Virus record (IMG/VR): IMGVR_UViG_3300032132_000004
Location: 1 to 64,000 of that record
Origin: a virus
DNA: 64,000 nucleotides
Reading direction: 5' to 3' (one strand)
Position 1 is the stretch's first letter, and every line of letters starts with the position of its first letter. Below, one piece after another: positions 22,813-31,835 of this stretch. Both the position numbers and the translations under genes were made by a program. The notes below the pieces were generated by a model. The model did no database searches, had not been told where the DNA came from, and saw only the letters and a program-made list of their open reading frames with translations.

Positions 22813-25116
22813 TTAAATACTAACCATTGCTTGTTCTGATTGAACCCCTTCGGCTGTAGAAGAGTTAGCAGATATTGCATAGTAGTATGTACCTCCCCCA
22901 GGAGGTGTATCGTTGTTTATGAAAGTATCTGTTGTTGTTCCTACGAAGACCATTTCTTTAGCGAAACTTACAGGGTCATCATTACGACCATCCCCACCAC
23001 CAATAGCGGGTAGAAGGTGCCCAGGAGTAATCAAATCACTAACTGCTTGGGCACCAGTAGCGGATCTCCAATTGCTATTTACTACAGTGGGATTTGTAAT
23101 AGAACGATATAGGTTGTAAGAAGTGGCTGCTTCAGAAGTAGTAGCTGTGGATGCTACCACAGCATCCCATGTAAGATTAACTGTACCATTTCCATTATCG
23201 GTAGCTTGTACATTTTCCGGGGCTGGGATCCAACCATCCCAAGCCTGAGAATCAAACTCTCCTCGACCAGCAGTACTTGTACTATTTTCAAAACCATCTT
23301 GATTTCTGAAGTACTTAAAGAACCAAGATTTATGGTGATTTTTCATAAAGCGGCTAGCCCTTACGTTATAAGGATCCTCATTACGAGGGAACAAGGCCCA
23401 TAAAGCAGTAGCTCCTCTATTTTCAAGGTGAGGATAAAACGTGGAAAAGCCCGCCGATCCACCATCATCAGAGCATAAGCATCCAAAAGGAGACACATCA
23501 GTATTGGAACCAGTAAAAGGCCCATCACTTCCGACATGCCAAAGACCTCCTTCAATAGAAGGAGTAGTAGATAGGCCTAAAAGAGCCCTAGCCCAAATGG
23601 AATAACCCCAAGTAGCTAATCTGTGACTACCCTTCCCAAAATAAGTATTGCCAGGACCTCCCCACGATGGGTTCCCTCCTGGCTGTATAGGAGTCCCACA
23701 AGTCTTACCAAATCCAGGGTTATCATTGTCCTCTTGTTCTCCGTTATGGAGGTATAGACTGTATCCAAGATCCCTTAAGTATTTATGATAAAAAGGAGCA
23801 CCATTGATATGGGTACCTCCAACATAAGTACATGTAGTCCCTGGTCCGTTAGCGTATTGGAAAGCAGCAGTGTGTGGGCTAGCTTGGTCTACTGCCTGTG
23901 CCATAGATGCTAACATATGATGAAGTGGTTCCCAGCTAGGATCCTTACCCAAAGCAGCGGCAGATATTATCAAAGACATGCGGGCACCGTACTCATAAGG
24001 AGCGTACCTACCATAACCGTGTGCAAGCCAATCCCTTTGGCCCATATTCTCATGACCATGCATTCCCCAGTGCTGAGGAACATTAAAAGCAAACTCAAGT
24101 ATGCGTTGAGTTATTTCCTCATCGTCATCACTCCAAGCATTATTGGGATCAATTAGCCCAAAACCATTAGCAAGTTTTGCGTGAGCACGATAAAGAACAA
24201 TCTTTTCCAACTGTAAAGCTTGATTAGAAGCAGATCCACCTGAGGTCCATTGGAAATCAGTTGGTAGATTAGTAGCAGCGGCAACAGATGTGATACCATC
24301 ATAAGTAGTTCCTCCCCATCCTGTTACCTTATCTATGGCTATGTTTTTAAAGTGTTCCCACAAGGCTACATTGTAAGAAGGAGAATCAGTACTAGCCCAC
24401 ATCCCTGATCTGTATTCAGGTTGCGAAGAACATTTAATAATCGTACCGTCTGAGCCTACAGCTTTAGCTAAATTCAAAAATCCTTCGGGTAGAGTGTCTG
24501 CATCAGCACCTATAGAGGTAATAGCTCCACTCTTAGGAGTTCCATTGCTCCAATGAACACCATAGGGATTTCCAAGCGTAATTGGATTATTTGGATATGT
24601 AACCTGATCCATACTTACAAAACCGTACCAAGGATTTCCATACGCTACCTGAAGAGAATCACCTTCTTGAAGAGTTACTGTTGCGGTAGCTAGTTGGTTA
24701 GGAAGCATACTCCCACCTTGTTGCACAGAACCATAGGTAGGCGCATCTGTATAAAGCCATGAGAAGGTGGGATCAAAAGTTGGGTACGTAGCAGTTACAT
24801 AATCCATCGTCTGTGAGTGGACTCTATAATAAACCGTAGCAAACTGTCTCGTAACTCCTGTGTGGCGACCATCGAAACCACTATGAATCCCAGGAGGGTT
24901 GACAGCTATAACATAATCTCCAGGCGTAACCCAACCGCCAGGGTATTCTTGATACCCTCCAACAGCCCACACACTCTGAATGGCTGGATTTACTGCTGTT
25001 ACTTTAACACCCATTAGATCCAAAGATCCATTAGGTTTTGGGAAAGCAGCAACAGTTAATGGTGGTGCTTCTTCTGGGGTTGCATAAGCTTCTAAACTGT
25101 AGGGTGATTCTTGCAT
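22813..25116 (-). CDS. Large tail fibre or receptor-binding protein with C-terminal FN3 domain
   Basis: A 767-residue protein rich in Trp, Tyr, Gly and His. Residues about 1-210 are beta-rich. A central region (about 300-560) has helical patches with HWGMHGHENMG and a GKGSHRLATWGYSIWARALLG helix. The last about 150 residues form an FN3-like domain (APENVQATDNGNGTVNLTWDA, then YYYAISANSS). The central fold could be an alpha/alpha glycoside-hydrolase or lyase-like barrel that cleaves host surface sugars, but I see no catalytic motif that proves it. The gene lies between the PAAR protein and the giant fibre, as expected for a host-recognition module. Confidence 0.6.
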   Translation of the reverse strand: MQESPYSLEAYATPEEAPPLTVAAFPKPNGSLDLMGVKVTAVNPAIQSVWAVGGYQEYPGGWVTPGDYVIAVNPPGIHSGFDGRHTGVTRQFATVYYRVHSQTMDYVTATYPTFDPTFSWLYTDAPTYGSVQQGGSMLPNQLATATVTLQEGDSLQVAYGNPWYGFVSMDQVTYPNNPITLGNPYGVHWSNGTPKSGAITSIGADADTLPEGFLNLAKAVGSDGTIIKCSSQPEYRSGMWASTDSPSYNVALWEHFKNIAIDKVTGWGGTTYDGITSVAAATNLPTDFQWTSGGSASNQALQLEKIVLYRAHAKLANGFGLIDPNNAWSDDDEEITQRILEFAFNVPQHWGMHGHENMGQRDWLAHGYGRYAPYEYGARMSLIISAAALGKDPSWEPLHHMLASMAQAVDQASPHTAAFQYANGPGTTCTYVGGTHINGAPFYHKYLRDLGYSLYLHNGEQEDNDNPGFGKTCGTPIQPGGNPSWGGPGNTYFGKGSHRLATWGYSIWARALLGLSTTPSIEGGLWHVGSDGPFTGSNTDVSPFGCLCSDDGGSAGFSTFYPHLENRGATALWALFPRNEDPYNVRASRFMKNHHKSWFFKYFRNQDGFENSTSTAGRGEFDSQAWDGWIPAPENVQATDNGNGTVNLTWDAVVASTATTSEAATSYNLYRSITNPTVVNSNWRSATGAQAVSDLITPGHLLPAIGGGDGRNDDPVSFAKEMVFVGTTTDTFINNDTPPGGGTYYYAISANSSTAEGVQSEQAMVSI

Positions 25117-25119
25117 AAT

Positions 25120-28100
25120 TTAATCCGTTAAAGCTGTTACTACATAATAGTACGTAACCCCGTTAGTTAGACCAGTGTGTAAAAAGTTACTAAGAGTAAG
25201 AATAGAACCATTTACCTGTGTATAAGGTCCTCCTTGATTAGTAGATTGATAAACGTTGTAGCCAAGGAGGTTACTTTCAGTATTATCATTCCAATAAAGA
25301 TTTACAAACTCATCCCCTGGGACTGCTGTAAGGCCTGTGGGTGCTACTACTGGAGGAGGAATATTTGGAATGCCCGCTACTTCAGCACTTTGTGGGGATT
25401 GGAACGATCCAAAGCTATCCCTAATAGTAGAAGGAAAAGCAGTTACTACATAATAGTACGTAACCCCGTTAGTAAGTCCTGTATCTACATAGGAGTTAGT
25501 ACCTAAATAACGAGGCACTACTTGCTCATAAGGTCCTCCTGAAATTAAAGATCTCCAAAGTAGATAAAATACAGGATCTGTATTATCAGTCCAAGTAAGA
25601 CTAAGAGTTCCATCGTTAGGAGTTACCGTTAGCCCCGTAGGTGCTGCTGGTATGGAGTCTACATACCAGCCAGGATTAATAAGAGGTTCTGTAAAAGATA
25701 CAATCCCAGCAGTTTGTATACTATCATGAAGCCATACGTTGTTAGAAACAGTAGGATTGCCTTGAAGTGAAACCCCTAAAGGAGTATCAACTTGGTAACC
25801 TCTAAGAATTCTATTATTTTTAAAAACTACATTCTTGGGAATATTATCAGAGTTACCATCATCAGGTTCTCTGCCTGTAATATTAAGAAATCTTATACCT
25901 GCATTGATCCAGTTATCTTCAATAAGAACGTCCTTAATACCTCCCTGGGGGACATTACCCCCAAGACCAATCTGCAAAGCAACACCATCTCCCCAAGGAT
26001 TCCCAGGTCCAGCATGTTCACCAAGTACTTCCATGGCTTGATGATGAGGAATATCAAAGAAGTTTCCTTTAATATCTATACCATTTCCTTTTCGTACTTC
26101 TAAAGCATTAAAAATTTCTGTATTGTAACCTAAGTGGTGAATCCAGTTTGCTTCAATAGTAGTACCAATACTATTTAATGGAGTCTTAGCATCTACTACA
26201 ATACCATCCTGCCCCATAGAATGAAGCTCACAGTATCGTAGATTAAAATCATAGCCTATTATCCCTGCTTTTGCAAAGTTTTTAATTTCTGCATTCTCAA
26301 TAGTAACTCCTCCAAAGAATCTATTAGGAGAAAGACCATCAAGAGGAGCATTGCATATAATACCATAGTCTGGTCCGTCTGTAGGGGAGACAGTTGATCC
26401 TACAACACTGAAGTTTCTAAGAGTTACAGGTATAGTAGTGGCACACCATATTGGACCGTCATGAGAGAAGTTTTCAAATACCGTTGCCTCCGTAGTCTCC
26501 CCAGTTACAGGATCATAATTGCTAAAGTTCTGTGCAACAGCGTCATCATTAATAACAAGTACACCATCCTGATTAATAGCAAAAGAATATGAGTCAGAAG
26601 CTGGTACTAAACTCCCTGCCCATCCTGTATTTCCTGCACCTGGGGTAAGGTCTATAGGGGGTGGTGCTCCTTCGCCTGAGGCTAAAGCTGTTATCTGCTC
26701 TTGCGTAAGAGCTTGAGCAAACAGACGAACATCATCAATACGCCCATGGAATGATTTGTCAGAGGGTCCACCTGGGGGCTGGTTTCCTATTGCTACAGGA
26801 ATGCCAGCGTTAACTGCAACGCTCCCTGTTTTAGGAGTGCTGCCAACCTCAAGTCCATCTAGGAACAACTTCATTGTTGTTCCATCATATAAAGCAACAG
26901 CATGATGCCATGTATTAGTTTGCAATGCTCCTTGAGAAGCTATAAGAGTAGAAGTTGTAGTACCAGTCTTTAGACGGAAGCGTAAGCGAGTTTCTCCTTG
27001 CTCAGTAATAGTACTTAGCATCCAATGATGTTCTTGCTCTTGCACTCCTACAGCTTTGGACATTATTCTAGCATCAGTAATACCAAAGGAATCAGCATTA
27101 AACCAAGTGGCTAAAGTAAAAGCACTTCCAGGGACATCTACATTCCCAACATCTACACGATCCTCTTCTCCATCAAAAACTAAGGACCAAAGGGAGGACT
27201 GCTCAGGAGAGGGATCTCCCCAAGTCGCACCTACTATAGTTCCATCATTAAATCCATACCCTGAGTCTACTGTTGTAAGACCTGTTCCTTCTTCGAAAGA
27301 CCAGTGGCCCAAAGGAGGACCAAGTGGAGGAGGTGGCGCAGGAGTGGCAGTAACTCCAGAACTCTGTGGAGACTCCTCTGCATCTGCGTTTACAGCAGTT
27401 ACAACATAGTAGTACTGAGTACCATTTTCTACAAGATCGTCTAAGTAAGAAGTACCAGTAATTAAACCAGCGTTTTGTAAAACAAAGCTACCCCTTGGAG
27501 ACTCTGAACGGAAAACATTATACCCATCAATGTTTGATTCTGAGTTAGCGTCCCAAGTAAGGGTTACAAGTTCGTCCCCTGGGTTTGCATTTAGACCTGT
27601 AGGTGCTGCTGGTGGGCCTGTGGGGGGAGCAGTTCCTGCTCCGTTAAAAAAACAAAGCTCTCCAAACAAAGGTGAGGAAGGAGGAGAGGTAAATCCATTA
27701 ATAATACTTCTTTCCGGGGGATAGTGCTCATCGTCGAATACAGTAGCATACATATCTGTATCTTCTATACCGCACCACCTATTTCCTGTAACTACAGTAG
27801 GATTAGCTCCTCCTTGGTCAAGAGAGATAGGACCAAACGCATATAAATCACCAAATATATTATCTCTAACAAAACAATTTTGAGGGAAAGGATAAGAGGC
27901 ATTCTTTCTTTCAACGTATACAATATTATTACCACCGTTCATCCAATTGTTATCAATACGAAGACCTTCAGGTCCTCCATCTATTCCGTGGGTATCATTA
28001 CTAGATTGAATAATTACAGCAGCATTAGATTTATAAATCCAGCTACCTCCTAAAGTGTAAGGAGCAGTATGTGTAGCGGCTCCTGCTATTGCAGCTAAGG

Positions 28101-29142
28101 TATCATAAGGAGCTTCGGGTCCAAGATTGTTATAATCATTAGGCCAAACAGGATTTGGGTCGCTTGGGTTTTTTGGAGGGGGGTTTGGCCCAAACCCTTC
28201 TAAAGATTGCGTCCACCTACCAGCCCCCGCAAGCACAGGTGATCCATTAAGCATTACGGTTTCCCCTGTTACATTACCATTAACAGCCCATGGATAACTG
28301 CCTCCTTGTATAGATCCCATAGGAGCTAGATTCGGAGTTTGTAAATTTCCTGTAACACCTCCCTTAGGGACTGATAGTGGATCTACCGCAGGAGTATGCG
28401 TGCCAGGGTGATTAGGATGGGGCATATCACAAAAGTTATGGTGAAAATTAACATCCCTACCTAGATTTCTAATCTGAAGTGCATCACAATGAGAGTGTAT
28501 CCCGCGACCGTTGTGATGAATCCAGTTATTATTTATCTCAGACCTCATAAGACTAAGCATAGAATCAGCACCAGCATCATGCATATTATTATGGTGCCAA
28601 TGATTTCTAGTCCCCTCTTCTACACCCCCATTACATATAATATGCTGGCTAATAGGATTAAGCATTTCACAAAAACGAATCTCCGTGGAGGAGTGTAAAG
28701 TATTGGCAGAAGGTATATTAACACATTGAGAATTAGAAAATGCTGCATCAATCCAACAATCTTCAATCAATATGTTATTGGCTTTTTGAGCTTCCGTACC
28801 TTTAATTAATATGCTACGTAGATCACACTTCTTTATAGTACAATTACTATGCCTGATTTCTATATAAGAAGTAGCAATAACATTTTCTATAATTTGATTA
28901 TCTGCTGTTGTTTTTATACGTGTTCCATTCCATAAGGGGTGATTTTCTTGAGAGATAAAAGTAATATCAGTCTTCTCTACTGGTGTATGTCCTATAACAA
29001 TAGCCCCAGGTCCAGTGTTGGTAGGTCCTGGCTTTTCTACTCCTCCAATAATATTTTGAGTTGGAACTCCGGTATCTCGTACAGTAACAATACGACCTTC
29101 TTTTCTAACTTTCTTATAATAACGATCTCTACGTTGTGCCAT
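25120..29142 (-). CDS. Giant tail fibre or adhesin with two beta-helices, LamG and three FN3 domains
   Basis: A 1,340-residue protein. After a basic tag (MAQRRDRYYKKVRKEGRIVTV) come, in order: a right-handed beta-helix (about 80-500, with N/H/G-rich coils such as WIHHNGRGIHSH), FN3 (about 514-600), a LamG/concanavalin-like domain (about 610-817, WSFEEGTGLTT, then WSLVFDGEEDRVDVG), a second beta-helix (about 847-1150, again with WIHH-type rungs), and two more FN3 domains (about 1164-1250 and 1266-1340). Beta-helices in phage tails bind or cut polysaccharide; LamG and FN3 modules bind glycans or act as spacers. The paired halves suggest internal duplication. It starts at ATG 29142 with AAGGAAG upstream. 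Confidence 0.7.
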   Translation of the reverse strand: MAQRRDRYYKKVRKEGRIVTVRDTGVPTQNIIGGVEKPGPTNTGPGAIVIGHTPVEKTDITFISQENHPLWNGTRIKTTADNQIIENVIATSYIEIRHSNCTIKKCDLRSILIKGTEAQKANNILIEDCWIDAAFSNSQCVNIPSANTLHSSTEIRFCEMLNPISQHIICNGGVEEGTRNHWHHNNMHDAGADSMLSLMRSEINNNWIHHNGRGIHSHCDALQIRNLGRDVNFHHNFCDMPHPNHPGTHTPAVDPLSVPKGGVTGNLQTPNLAPMGSIQGGSYPWAVNGNVTGETVMLNGSPVLAGAGRWTQSLEGFGPNPPPKNPSDPNPVWPNDYNNLGPEAPYDTLAAIAGAATHTAPYTLGGSWIYKSNAAVIIQSSNDTHGIDGGPEGLRIDNNWMNGGNNIVYVERKNASYPFPQNCFVRDNIFGDLYAFGPISLDQGGANPTVVTGNRWCGIEDTDMYATVFDDEHYPPERSIINGFTSPPSSPLFGELCFFNGAGTAPPTGPPAAPTGLNANPGDELVTLTWDANSESNIDGYNVFRSESPRGSFVLQNAGLITGTSYLDDLVENGTQYYYVVTAVNADAEESPQSSGVTATPAPPPPLGPPLGHWSFEEGTGLTTVDSGYGFNDGTIVGATWGDPSPEQSSLWSLVFDGEEDRVDVGNVDVPGSAFTLATWFNADSFGITDARIMSKAVGVQEQEHHWMLSTITEQGETRLRFRLKTGTTTSTLIASQGALQTNTWHHAVALYDGTTMKLFLDGLEVGSTPKTGSVAVNAGIPVAIGNQPPGGPSDKSFHGRIDDVRLFAQALTQEQITALASGEGAPPPIDLTPGAGNTGWAGSLVPASDSYSFAINQDGVLVINDDAVAQNFSNYDPVTGETTEATVFENFSHDGPIWCATTIPVTLRNFSVVGSTVSPTDGPDYGIICNAPLDGLSPNRFFGGVTIENAEIKNFAKAGIIGYDFNLRYCELHSMGQDGIVVDAKTPLNSIGTTIEANWIHHLGYNTEIFNALEVRKGNGIDIKGNFFDIPHHQAMEVLGEHAGPGNPWGDGVALQIGLGGNVPQGGIKDVLIEDNWINAGIRFLNITGREPDDGNSDNIPKNVVFKNNRILRGYQVDTPLGVSLQGNPTVSNNVWLHDSIQTAGIVSFTEPLINPGWYVDSIPAAPTGLTVTPNDGTLSLTWTDNTDPVFYLLWRSLISGGPYEQVVPRYLGTNSYVDTGLTNGVTYYYVVTAFPSTIRDSFGSFQSPQSAEVAGIPNIPPPVVAPTGLTAVPGDEFVNLYWNDNTESNLLGYNVYQSTNQGGPYTQVNGSILTLSNFLHTGLTNGVTYYYVVTALTD
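25136..25167. repeat. 32-bp direct repeat, copy 1 (FN3 coding)
   Basis: A 32-base stretch encoding TNGVTYYYVVT of an FN3 domain is identical to 25442-25473. A looser third version lies near 27395-27430. The exact match at DNA level indicates a recent FN3 duplication or gene conversion. Confidence 0.9.
25442..25473. repeat. 32-bp direct repeat, copy 2 (FN3 coding)
   Basis: Identical to 25136-25167, in the same frame, in the neighbouring FN3 domain of the giant fibre. Confidence 0.9.
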
Positions 29143-29147
29143 TGGAG

Positions 29148-29864
29148 TTATTCTTCCTTAAGTTCTTCTATTTCCCCTGTAGAAGTTACTAGAAATTTAG
29201 GGTTAGGAATGTAGGTTCTGAATACTATATTAAATGTCTTCTTCAAAATCCTATCTTCTTTGTCAGTAGCTGTAACTTGACCAGCATCTTCTTCACTTGT
29301 TATGTATGCTTTTGCTAAGGTAGAGAAGCTTGTTGGTACATTCATTTCTGGATTAAATTTTAGTCTAACTTGTTCTGCTATTTGATCCATATCAGAAGCA
29401 TACTTAGACCATACATTTAACTGATAGGTAATGTTTACTGCTTTAGGAGCAAAGCTAAGGACTCTAATAGCTCTATGCTTACTCTCATCCCAGTACTTCT
29501 CATGCACAAGGATACTCTCTGATCTCTGTCGTTCTGTATCGTCCTCTGATATTGTCTGGGATACTGAGAGGATAGGAAGTATGATATTATTCTCTTGGAA
29601 GAGCTTGGCTACACTACGTTCTGCGTTAGCGTATATACATTTTATGTCATTGAACTTCTCTTCGGAATCAATATAACCTACATCGTTAAAAGATGCGATC
29701 ATAGCTCTTAAAGATTCCTTGTAGACAAAGGATATATTGTGCTTAGCCTTTGTCATCTTAGCTATCTTCTTTTTGATATCACCTTCTCTAGTAGGAAAAT
29801 ACCTGTTCCTACTCTCAAAAGAAGAGGTGTCTAGCTCGTTGCTTATGTAATATTCAAAAGGCAT
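29148..29864 (-). CDS. gp15: Tail sheath stabiliser/completion protein, gp15-like
   Basis: A 238-residue protein. A segment reading ITYQLNVWSKYASDMDQIAEQ, then VRLKFNPE, matches closely the corresponding part of T4 gp15 (tail terminator; YELSIFTRYEDDMFQIVEQ), and the size is close (272). It caps the tail tube and sheath so the tail can join the head. It lies next to the gp14- and gp13-like neck genes, although the giant fibre gene has slipped in between it and the sheath. Confidence 0.75.
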   Translation of the reverse strand: MPFEYYISNELDTSSFESRNRYFPTREGDIKKKIAKMTKAKHNISFVYKESLRAMIASFNDVGYIDSEEKFNDIKCIYANAERSVAKLFQENNIILPILSVSQTISEDDTERQRSESILVHEKYWDESKHRAIRVLSFAPKAVNITYQLNVWSKYASDMDQIAEQVRLKFNPEMNVPTSFSTLAKAYITSEEDAGQVTATDKEDRILKKTFNIVFRTYIPNPKFLVTSTGEIEELKEE

Positions 29865-29866
29865 GG

Positions 29867-30589
29867 TTAGTTATCTGTAGCCACACAGCAATCAGTATTT
29901 CTATAAGTATTATCACAGATTAGCATTTTATTATAAAAGTCGGTCATAGCTCCAATAAGATCGTTTTCAAACTCATCATTTGCTTCTTTACGCCCATCCA
30001 TATTACAATACATTTCAAATGCTTGTAGATAACATTGCCTCCTTCGGTGTAGGTTCTGGTGCGTGCTATCACATATTCCCTGTGCGGTAGTAAGTCGTCT
30101 CCCTGCCTCCATATAAAGAGGACTAAAGTATTTAAACATAGCACTATCTAAATCAGCAGCTAAACCATTTTGCGCTGATAGCAGACAAAGAATCCAAGCT
30201 GCTCTTGCCGCAGCCTCACATGCTGCATCTAGAACGAAGCCAGGGGGACAAGTTTTCTTTGGAGGAGAAGGATAATTAGAGGCCTCTCTTATAAGATCCA
30301 TAACTGATTCAGTTATAGAGTCTGGGCTCCTCCAACAATCTGAGGGAGGCTGTATTCCCCCTGAGCTTTGAGCAGCATACTGTATTTCGTCCTCTCTCTT
30401 TTCCCTTCTCCTAATTAGATTTAATTTTTTAGCATAGGCTAAAGGGTCCTCCCCCACCTTAGCCGCTGGAACTGTTCTTGTGTTAGCAGTAACAGGAGTA
30501 GTTGTTACATTAGCGTCTGCAACAGGAACGGTAACTAGCTTTCCATCTTTCCTAATAGTTACAAATTCTTTATCTCTTCGTTTTGGCAT
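29867..30589 (-). CDS. Cysteine-rich structural protein with fibre-like N-terminal tag
   Basis: A 240-residue protein. It begins MPKRRDKEFVTIRKDGKLVTV, which resembles the first residues of the giant fibre (basic RRD, then VRKxGxxVTV). The C-terminal part has at least eleven cysteines, including CLLSAQN, GICDSTHQN and CCVATDN. A cysteine-rich domain like this is usual for extracellular proteins, but there is no signal peptide, so export would be by virion assembly only. No family is recognised. It lies between the gp15- and gp14-like genes. The shared tag could dock both proteins on the same virion site. Confidence 0.55.
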   Translation of the reverse strand: MPKRRDKEFVTIRKDGKLVTVPVADANVTTTPVTANTRTVPAAKVGEDPLAYAKKLNLIRRREKREDEIQYAAQSSGGIQPPSDCWRSPDSITESVMDLIREASNYPSPPKKTCPPGFVLDAACEAAARAAWILCLLSAQNGLAADLDSAMFKYFSPLYMEAGRRLTTAQGICDSTHQNLHRRRQCYLQAFEMYCNMDGRKEANDEFENDLIGAMTDFYNKMLICDNTYRNTDCCVATDN

Positions 30590-31168
30590 TTAATTATCTC
30601 CTATCCCTGTATAACCACCAAGGTCATCACTTATCTGAGTAAGGTTTGTATCCTGCGTATCAGGAGCATCACGAAGAAGTTTAGCAGAGCATACTAGGTG
30701 GTAAACACCATAAGACTCAAAGCCATCCTCAACTACCTCAAAGATCTCATACTTCTGATCCTGAAAGAAAGGTTTGAGTATATCCCCAGGCATTACTGGG
30801 CGACCTAGCTTCCTTTCAATATAACTCTTATTGAACGTGAACAACTGATCGTTAGTTAATTCAATACCGAACTGTGTAAGCTCTTCGCTCATGGAGATAG
30901 GATCGTAGTGCCCATGTACTGTAATGGGGGTATTAGAGATAGGCTTGTTCCTAGACTCCATGTACACAGGATCGTACTCTTGTGATTGAAGGTACTTATA
31001 GAAATGAAACTTAGAACCAGCAAGCTTAATCAATTCGTCATCTACTAGGTTAAATAGATTAATATCAGCATTCTCCTGATCGAAAAGATTTAATAGACTA
31101 TCTCCATCCCCGTCAATATCTCTAAGTTCGGGAGGTTTAGTCGTAGCTTTGTAGTTCTTCTTTGCCAT
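30590..31168 (-). CDS. gp14: Neck protein, gp14-like
   Basis: A 192-residue protein placed between the gp13-like and gp15-like genes, as in T4. The middle and end hold KLGRPVMPGDILKPFF, then KYEIFEVVEDGF, then YGVYHLVCSAKLLRDA. This is the barrel pattern of head-closure proteins in the gp14 group, which seal the portal exit. It is shorter than T4 gp14 (256). Assignment rests on this pattern and on synteny. Confidence 0.6.
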   Translation of the reverse strand: MAKKNYKATTKPPELRDIDGDGDSLLNLFDQENADINLFNLVDDELIKLAGSKFHFYKYLQSQEYDPVYMESRNKPISNTPITVHGHYDPISMSEELTQFGIELTNDQLFTFNKSYIERKLGRPVMPGDILKPFFQDQKYEIFEVVEDGFESYGVYHLVCSAKLLRDAPDTQDTNLTQISDDLGGYTGIGDN

Positions 31169-31831
31169 TTACCTATCCCCAGGAGCCGCCCTTCTTTCCT
31201 TATCGGCCCTGAAATCCGCTTTCCTATCGTTTGGATTCTCTGGTCCTAGGCCTACCTTCCTGTTCTTATTCCTTGCTCTATTTGTCTTCTGTGCCTGAGC
31301 CACTAAATTGGGAGTATCTGCCCCAGGCCCAACCTTTGTACGTATCCTTTTCTCTATTTTATTAACTGCCTTAGTAACGTCCCTCTTAACTTTACCATCT
31401 CCAATGTTTTTCCTTTTTACACCAGTATAGTGTTTAGCTATAGGCCCAGTTGGTAGACCAGCATTTTCATAGATAGTTTTTCCTAGTCTACGATAAAAGG
31501 AAAAAGCTTCTGATACTTCGTCTTCGTCAGTAGTAGTCAAGCTGACCTTATTGCGCTTATTGTTAATCATATTTGTTACCTTATCTGTTGCCATATCTGT
31601 TCCCTTATCTATTGCCATATCTGTTGCCTTCTTCTTAACCCCTCTACCGACAGCCTTAGATCCTTGTACGGCACCTTTACCAGCAGCAGACAAGCCCCTA
31701 CCTCCAGCCTTCGCAGCCCCTACGGCACCTCTACCAGCAACAGCCAAGCCCCTAGCAGCGACTGAACCTACCTTAGCTAGCCCAGCAATAATAGGGGCAA
31801 TCTCGTCAATTCTTTCTTGTTCTGTTTTCAT
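31169..31831 (-). CDS. Basic Gly/Ala-rich virion-associated protein (hypothetical)
   Basis: A 220-residue, very basic protein when started at ATG 31831; longer frames reach 31936 but would overlap the gp13-like gene. The first half has GRGAVGAAKAGGRGLSAAGK-type repeats, then MAIDKGTDMATDKVTNM repeats; the second half is Arg/Lys-rich (KNRKVGLGPENPNDRK). It has the look of a DNA-neutralising or scaffold-associated protein. No family is recognised. It lies between the gp13- and gp14-like neck genes, which suggests a minor head or neck component. Confidence 0.55.
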   Translation of the reverse strand: MKTEQERIDEIAPIIAGLAKVGSVAARGLAVAGRGAVGAAKAGGRGLSAAGKGAVQGSKAVGRGVKKKATDMAIDKGTDMATDKVTNMINNKRNKVSLTTTDEDEVSEAFSFYRRLGKTIYENAGLPTGPIAKHYTGVKRKNIGDGKVKRDVTKAVNKIEKRIRTKVGPGADTPNLVAQAQKTNRARNKNRKVGLGPENPNDRKADFRADKERRAAPGDR

Positions 31832-31835
31832 AATA

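Noticed and set aside
25234-28698. Plus-strand open frames across the fibre gene
   Set aside because: They are shadows of the minus-strand fibre gene: no ribosome sites, no recognisable domains, atypical composition.
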